Shown here: in pieces, positions 51,501 through 54,546 of the stretch
Position numbering within the stretch: the first letter of the stretch is position 1
Layout: each line of letters opens with the position of its first letter
IMG/VR virus record: IMGVR_UViG_3300043015_001816
Span: 1 to 54,546 of that record
Origin: a virus
Strand: one strand, 5' to 3'
DNA: 54,546 nt
Made by a program: the position numbers and the translations under genes
Notes under the pieces: model-generated
Databases searched by the model: none
The model's input: only the letters and a program-made list of their open reading frames with translations
Told to the model about the DNA's origin: nothing

Positions 51501-52881
51501 TTATAATAACATTACTGGAGTTATAAATGTAACTGGAGGAGTCACAAGTGTAAATGGTCAATCTGGATCTGTTTCTTTGGACACTGATGATGTTAGCGAA
51601 GGCGCCACTAATTTATATCACACCAACGCAAGGGTTGATGCGAGGATAGGTCTTGCAAGCATTGATGACCTTTCTGATGTAGACACAACAACTAATGCCC
51701 CAGTGTCAGGTGAAGTTTTAAAGTGGAATGGAACAAATTTTGTCCCTGGAGTTGCTGGAGCAAACTTGTCAACCTCAAGTATTGGGGATTTGTCTGATGT
51801 TGACATAACCTCATTCGCACCATCAACTGGAAACGTTCTAAAGTGGAATGGAACTAATTTTATTCCAGCTATAGATAATTCTTCTGCTGCTTCAAATTCT
51901 TTTAAAAATTTAGCTGTATCTGGACAAAACACTGTGGTTGCAGATTCCTCTTCAGACACATTAACTCTTGTGGCAGGAGGCGGAATGACCATTACAACTG
52001 ATTCGACATCTGACTCAATAACTTTTGAAGCCGCAGGAGGGGTCGGGGCTCTTACAGTAGATAATTTTACGGGGAATGGAAGCACAGCTATTTACCAGTT
52101 GACTGCCTCTCCAACTTCTGAGAATTTTACTGATATTTATTTTGATGGTGTATATCAGCAAAAAAATACATATACCTTAAATCCTTCCAATAGTCAAATA
52201 ACTTTTGATACAAACGTAGCTAATGGAGTAAGTATAGAAGTAAGATCTCTTGAGCAACTATCAGTTAGTGACATTGTAAAAACAAATTTAGTATCTGATT
52301 CTTTTACTGCAACAGCCAATCAAACAGCATTTACTTTAGTGAATGGTAATCCAGCAGCTTTAGAACTTACGATGGTTTTTGTTCAGGGCGTTTATCAGTC
52401 TAAAACAAACTATAGTTTAAATTCTGGAGACATAGTTTTTTCTACTGGATTAACAGCAGGAGACATTGTTGAAGTAATTTCAATAAAGGGAGCTAATACA
52501 ACAACCAGCCCCGTACTTAGTGTTAATGGACAAACTGGGGTTGTTAGCATTCCGGCTGGCGTTGCTAGCGTTAATGGACAAACCGGAGCTGTAACTATTA
52601 GTACCACTCCAACTGTTTCTGTTATTAGCGCAAACACAACGGCTCAGGCTAATTATGTTTATGTTTTTACAGCAAGCCTTACACTAACACTTCCTGCTAG
52701 CCCGAGCTCAGGTGACTCTATAAAAATTTCAAACAGGTCAGGAACTACAACTTGTGTACTTGGGGCAAATGGTAACAATATAATGGGTAGCGCATCTGAT
52801 CTTACATTAGATACGGCATCAGCAAGTTTTGAATTAATATACTCCGACACAACAAATGGTTGGGTAATAATAGGACAATAA
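48571..52881 (+). CDS. Tail fibre / receptor-binding protein, 1436 aa
   Basis: Recognises the cell surface. The N-terminus (about 1-150) has TYEQDSNVSFEDKLLGTDSV, a typical virion-attachment type start. Repeats fill the shaft: SGSGQIISSAERTKLAGI-type units, five 26-residue NLYYTSxRFNNDL units (about residues 846-975), DLSDVD...VLKWNGTNF units and VNGQTG units. The C-terminal end (YVYVFTASLTLTLPASPSSG) is a beta-rich knob. Starts with overlap to the holin stop. Repeats are typical of long fibres of Bacteroidetes and marine phages. Confidence 0.85.
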   Translation: MARITTYEQDSNVSFEDKLLGTDSVTGGTKNFTIQSLMNLINELSGVSLFDGVLFKYQEYDPSATDPRGILNLVGGIAASTPFTSVTQIILSKKVVNGVDVENYLRSFAGKRIKISKQDDFDVFATFKVNSVADYTNTRYLTFAVEHVQSNGSFNPEGLFFASYHSDASVTDLEDVSSAGSGQIITSAERTAISNSVKYTDVKDNLVSTDTNKPLSANQGYVLKGLIDNINTLLTSDNIDLDTLQEVVDFIEANRTTLNSLTISNIAGLQNALDNKVDVVSGKELSTNDFTDALLTKLNGIAAGAEVNVQSDWAEVSATSDAFIQNKPTDVTDLSQHNATELADITSSGSGQIISSAERTKLAGIQAGAEANVQVDWNETNSGSDAFIVNKPSITPSSRTIEIAGTANEVDVTPSGPQDLSANRTFTVGLPNDVTISSDLIVNDTIELVNDQASTPTFQNGFYVKNDDGHDTIHFRYHGHDISIDKFTEVIPTGILNGGNLSVSSSTEFTIAAGNGIINDLNKTPLSEPHPEIINVSWSSQTLTVSGLNSGDSNQLNTWIYVDQNGTVQQQNTVFTEAQVRSNIIIGAAIHSSGILRFVRTFPRTAYNATSQILEFVSVFGPIKKSGHVLSANGTNLSLDRSAGVSFALGRNYDTDPENPSTVTDSSKTQCVIHRYYKDGIGGFVKDDGIGAAGYSVLDPTKYDNGSGTLVSVSSGHYSTQRFYYFPSTPDILIAYYGVDEYNSIESAELNLNLETVAEADNTAQQAIYLGAIIVKSSASDLSDSAQAKFFVSGNFRSLASTPVGQVLAAYLSDLTDVNVSNPTNNQILRYNSSSAYFENVNLDTDGVPEGSTNLYYTSARFDNDLSGKTTDNVSEGISNLYYTSTRFNNDLSGKTTDDVSEGSTNLYYTSTRFNNDFSNKDTDGLTEGATNLYYTSTRFNNDLSVKTTDDITEGSSNLYYTDSRSRSAITVTGAGSYNNITGVINVTGGVTSVNGQSGSVSLDTDDVSEGATNLYHTNARVDARIGLASIDDLSDVDTTTNAPVSGEVLKWNGTNFVPGVAGANLSTSSIGDLSDVDITSFAPSTGNVLKWNGTNFIPAIDNSSAASNSFKNLAVSGQNTVVADSSSDTLTLVAGGGMTITTDSTSDSITFEAAGGVGALTVDNFTGNGSTAIYQLTASPTSENFTDIYFDGVYQQKNTYTLNPSNSQITFDTNVANGVSIEVRSLEQLSVSDIVKTNLVSDSFTATANQTAFTLVNGNPAALELTMVFVQGVYQSKTNYSLNSGDIVFSTGLTAGDIVEVISIKGANTTTSPVLSVNGQTGVVSIPAGVASVNGQTGAVTISTTPTVSVISANTTAQANYVYVFTASLTLTLPASPSSGDSIKISNRSGTTTCVLGANGNNIMGSASDLTLDTASASFELIYSDTTNGWVIIGQ
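51108..51500 (+). repeat. Five 78-base tail-fibre repeats (NLYYT units)
   Basis: Units of 26 residues with a conserved EG-S/A-T-NLYYTS core and a variable linker (NDLSGKTT, NDFSNKDT). They are inside the fibre gene and form a shaft repeat. A degenerate sixth copy lies at about 51590. Confidence 0.85.
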
Positions 52882-52882
52882 T

Positions 52883-53443
52883 ATGGGTAATTTAACAGAT
52901 TTTTTTTCAGGTGGAGGTGGTGGAAATAACGTATTAGAACATTTAATTTGGCAGCCAGACGGCAGAACTATAAAAACTGTTAATGGGGATAAAACAGCAG
53001 AAACCGTAACGGCTAGATTTGTTCCTCCAAATTCTTGGACAAATTCAGGGGGCAGCAGTATAGATTATACTCCGCCAGCAGGCACAAAAAATTTATTATA
53101 CCGGTTTAATTTTAATTATGATTATTATAACGGGTATATAATATGGCTCACAGCAATACACATAGACGGTACACAGGTAACGACATCAAGAGACTCCTTA
53201 TGGGGAGGAACTGATGATACTAGGAATGCAGTGTCTGTGTGTAGAGCGTTACAAGTAGGCGCAAGCTCAGAAAATATTGCAGCTGGCAGAATAGGTACAT
53301 GGACAAGCGACAAAACTTTACAATATAGAATTGCAAGTTATAACTCCACCTACGATTATTACGCTTTTTCTAATGGTTATGTTATCGGCAGCTCTGACGG
53401 CTCTTATCAACCTCCTACATTTGAATTAATAGCAACAACTTAA
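52883..53443 (+). CDS. Tail fibre-associated / receptor-binding protein, 186 aa
   Basis: Begins MGNLTDFFSGGGGGNN, a start typical of phage tail fibre tip proteins, then a beta-rich domain with RTIKTVNGDKTA and a Tyr-rich strand (YRFNFNYDYYNGYIIWL). It probably forms or caps the fibre. The stop is followed three bases later by the next gene. No enzymatic motif was seen. Tyr/Trp-rich surface is compatible with polysaccharide binding. Confidence 0.65.
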   Translation: MGNLTDFFSGGGGGNNVLEHLIWQPDGRTIKTVNGDKTAETVTARFVPPNSWTNSGGSSIDYTPPAGTKNLLYRFNFNYDYYNGYIIWLTAIHIDGTQVTTSRDSLWGGTDDTRNAVSVCRALQVGASSENIAAGRIGTWTSDKTLQYRIASYNSTYDYYAFSNGYVIGSSDGSYQPPTFELIATT

Positions 53444-53446
53444 ATT

Positions 53447-53752
53447 ATGATTTCATATACATATCAAATATTATCATTAAGAAAGCATAACGATACTTTT
53501 TTAAATAATATAAAAAGTTTTAAAATACGTATCACCGGTACAAAAGACAACGAGTCATATTATGTAGACGATGAGATACTATTAGATACGCCTTCTGAAG
53601 AGTCTTTTATACAATATTATAAATTAACTGAACAAAATTTAATTGATTGGTATCAAGACGGTATTAGAGAAGAAATGGTTAAATATGAAATACAACGAAA
53701 GTTTAATTTAAATAAAGGGGAAGAAGCAGTTAGTTTTCCTTGGTCAACGTAA
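53447..53752 (+). CDS. Small tail-fibre-module protein, 101 aa
   Basis: Alternating beta strands (SFKIRITGTKDNESYYVDDE) then a helix (QNLIDWYQDGIREEMVKYEI). I recall similar 100-residue proteins next to tail fibres in marine phages. It may be a fibre assembly or chaperone protein. The function is unproven. Confidence 0.5.
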   Translation: MISYTYQILSLRKHNDTFLNNIKSFKIRITGTKDNESYYVDDEILLDTPSEESFIQYYKLTEQNLIDWYQDGIREEMVKYEIQRKFNLNKGEEAVSFPWST

Positions 53753-53764
53753 TAAAATAATATT

Positions 53765-54250
53765 ATGGCAATAACAAAAATAACATCAAGCATTTTAGAG
53801 GATTCAGCTGTTACGGACAGTAAGATAGCATCTCAAGCCGTTACGGACAGTAAGATAGCATCTCAAGCCGTTACGGATAGTAAAATAGCGCCTCAAGCCG
53901 TCACCTCTGATAAGGTTGGTAGTGAGTTTAAAACCTCTGCAACTATTGCACAGGCAGGTGGGGATCTCGATTTTAAAAGCGCTCAGGTTTTTACTTTAAC
54001 CTATCCAACAAGTGGGCCTAATACTACAATTAATATTGTTAATCCTATAGTAGGTGTTCAAAAAACTTTAGTAGTTGTAGGGGCCGGTAGCACACCTGTA
54101 GATATAGCCTTTACAGTAGGTGGCAGTGCGGGTACATTTAATAAAATAGCTGGGGAATATGACGATACCTTAGATACTAAAAACTTATTTAGTATACTAT
54201 GCTATAGCTCTACGGAATTTTGGTATTCAATATCGCAAATAGCTACTTAA
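53765..54250 (+). CDS. Fibre-like protein with AVTDSKIASQ repeats, 161 aa
   Basis: Three tandem copies of a 10-residue unit AVTDSKIASQ (residues about 15-44) at the N-terminus, a spacing typical of trimeric fibre shafts, then a beta-rich C-terminal domain (TLVVVGAGSTPVDIAFTVGG). It is probably a short tail fibre or fibre-tip protein. It lies between two other fibre-module genes. Confidence 0.65.
   Translation: MAITKITSSILEDSAVTDSKIASQAVTDSKIASQAVTDSKIAPQAVTSDKVGSEFKTSATIAQAGGDLDFKSAQVFTLTYPTSGPNTTINIVNPIVGVQKTLVVVGAGSTPVDIAFTVGGSAGTFNKIAGEYDDTLDTKNLFSILCYSSTEFWYSISQIAT
53807..53896 (+). repeat. Three 30-base tandem repeats in a fibre gene
   Basis: Copies of gctgttacggacagtaagat followed by agcatctcaa, the first two almost identical at DNA level, the third with four changes. 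Near-identity suggests recent duplication, so copy number may vary between isolates. Confidence 0.85.
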
Positions 54251-54251
54251 T

Positions 54252-54546
54252 ATGTTTGGACAAGGTATACTATTAGGACTTGGAATAGAAGCGGGTCGCC
54301 CCCCTGAAGCTTTGTCAAATACATTTAATACCTCTGATTCTTTATATGCTATAGGCGACACTATTACGTTTGATAAACCATCATCTCTTACCAGTCCTGG
54401 AGGGGGCAACCATCTATTCCCCATCAGAAATGGAGTGCAATTTAGAATAAAGCTATATGGAGCAAGTGGCGGGTATCACAACGGTGCCACAAGCCAATAC
54501 GGTAGCAATTCAAATGGTGGAATAATCGATGCAACAATTGATCTAT
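54252..54546 (+). CDS. Partial glycine-rich tail fibre protein (runs off right edge)
   Basis: ATG at 54252 follows one base after the previous stop. The 98 visible residues begin MFGQGILLGLGIEAGRP and contain Gly/Asn-rich parts (SLTSPGGGNHLF; GASGGYHNGATSQYGSNSNG). This composition resembles fibre tips with a polyglycine-rich surface domain. No C-terminus is visible. Confidence 0.6.
   Translation, partial: MFGQGILLGLGIEAGRPPEALSNTFNTSDSLYAIGDTITFDKPSSLTSPGGGNHLFPIRNGVQFRIKLYGASGGYHNGATSQYGSNSNGGIIDATIDL

Noticed and set aside
53125-53313. Leftward frame within the fibre-associated gene
   Set aside because: It is the shadow of the real gene at 52883 and has no start context.
1-54546. Terminal overlap showing a circular genome
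   Set aside because: The last gene's frame, joined to the window start, hits a stop after seven codons and no shared end sequence was found, so circularity cannot be shown from this window.

Overview
The window looks like most of the genome of a tailed double-stranded DNA phage that infects a member of the Bacteroidetes, probably a marine flavobacterium. Evidence: (i) the virion genes, in order TerS-TerL-portal-scaffold-like-major capsid-ring proteins-large tail protein-ejection proteins, resemble in motif and order those of podoviruses of the crAss-like/Cellulophaga-phage kind; (ii) several promoters carry the Bacteroidetes -7 element TAnnTTTG, one of them with TTG 20 bases upstream; (iii) Shine-Dalgarno sequences are rare and starts are preceded by A-rich tracts; (iv) the DNA is AT-rich throughout. 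No tRNA, CRISPR array, integrase or insertion sequence was seen. Both window edges cut genes, so this is a segment or an arbitrarily opened molecule.

Layout. 1-28319 (rightward): packaging and virion module. It holds a partial gene, two small proteins (one GroES-like), nested small genes, TerS, TerL, portal, scaffold-like protein, capsid, ring/adaptor proteins, a 2572-residue tail protein with a calcium-binding repeat array, a second tail protein, a GNAT-like protein and three ejection proteins. 28401-41588 (leftward): early and replication module. Read in the direction of transcription, it starts with about ten small unknown genes, then gives an ERF annealing protein, HNH endonuclease, YqaJ-like exonuclease, SSB-like protein, a stand-alone DnaA domain IV protein, a replication-initiator-like protein, a primase-helicase, a metallophosphoesterase, very small membrane proteins, an NTP-pyrophosphohydrolase-like protein and a resolvase-like nuclease. 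41589-42431 is a gene-poor control region with direct and inverted repeats, the best candidate for an origin and early promoter region. 42432-54546 (rightward, one leftward gene inside): a groEL-groES-HTH operon, a leftward winged-helix-like regulator, a run of very small basic and membrane proteins, a lysis cassette (membrane proteins, M15 endolysin, 3-TM holin) and a tail-fibre module running off the right edge.

How it works together (inference). Early leftward transcription from about 41.6 kb makes takeover and replication proteins. No DNA or RNA polymerase gene is visible, so host enzymes or genes outside the window are needed. Virion and lysis genes are read rightward. The phage makes its own chaperonin, in reversed gene order (groEL before groES), plus a second GroES-like protein beside the packaging genes, presumably to fold its capsid or very large tail proteins. 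The most unusual features are the chaperonin set, the 14+2-unit calcium-binding repeat array in a tail protein, the shared DDLPF C-terminal tip on SSB and primase-helicase, and the stand-alone DnaA box-binding domain.
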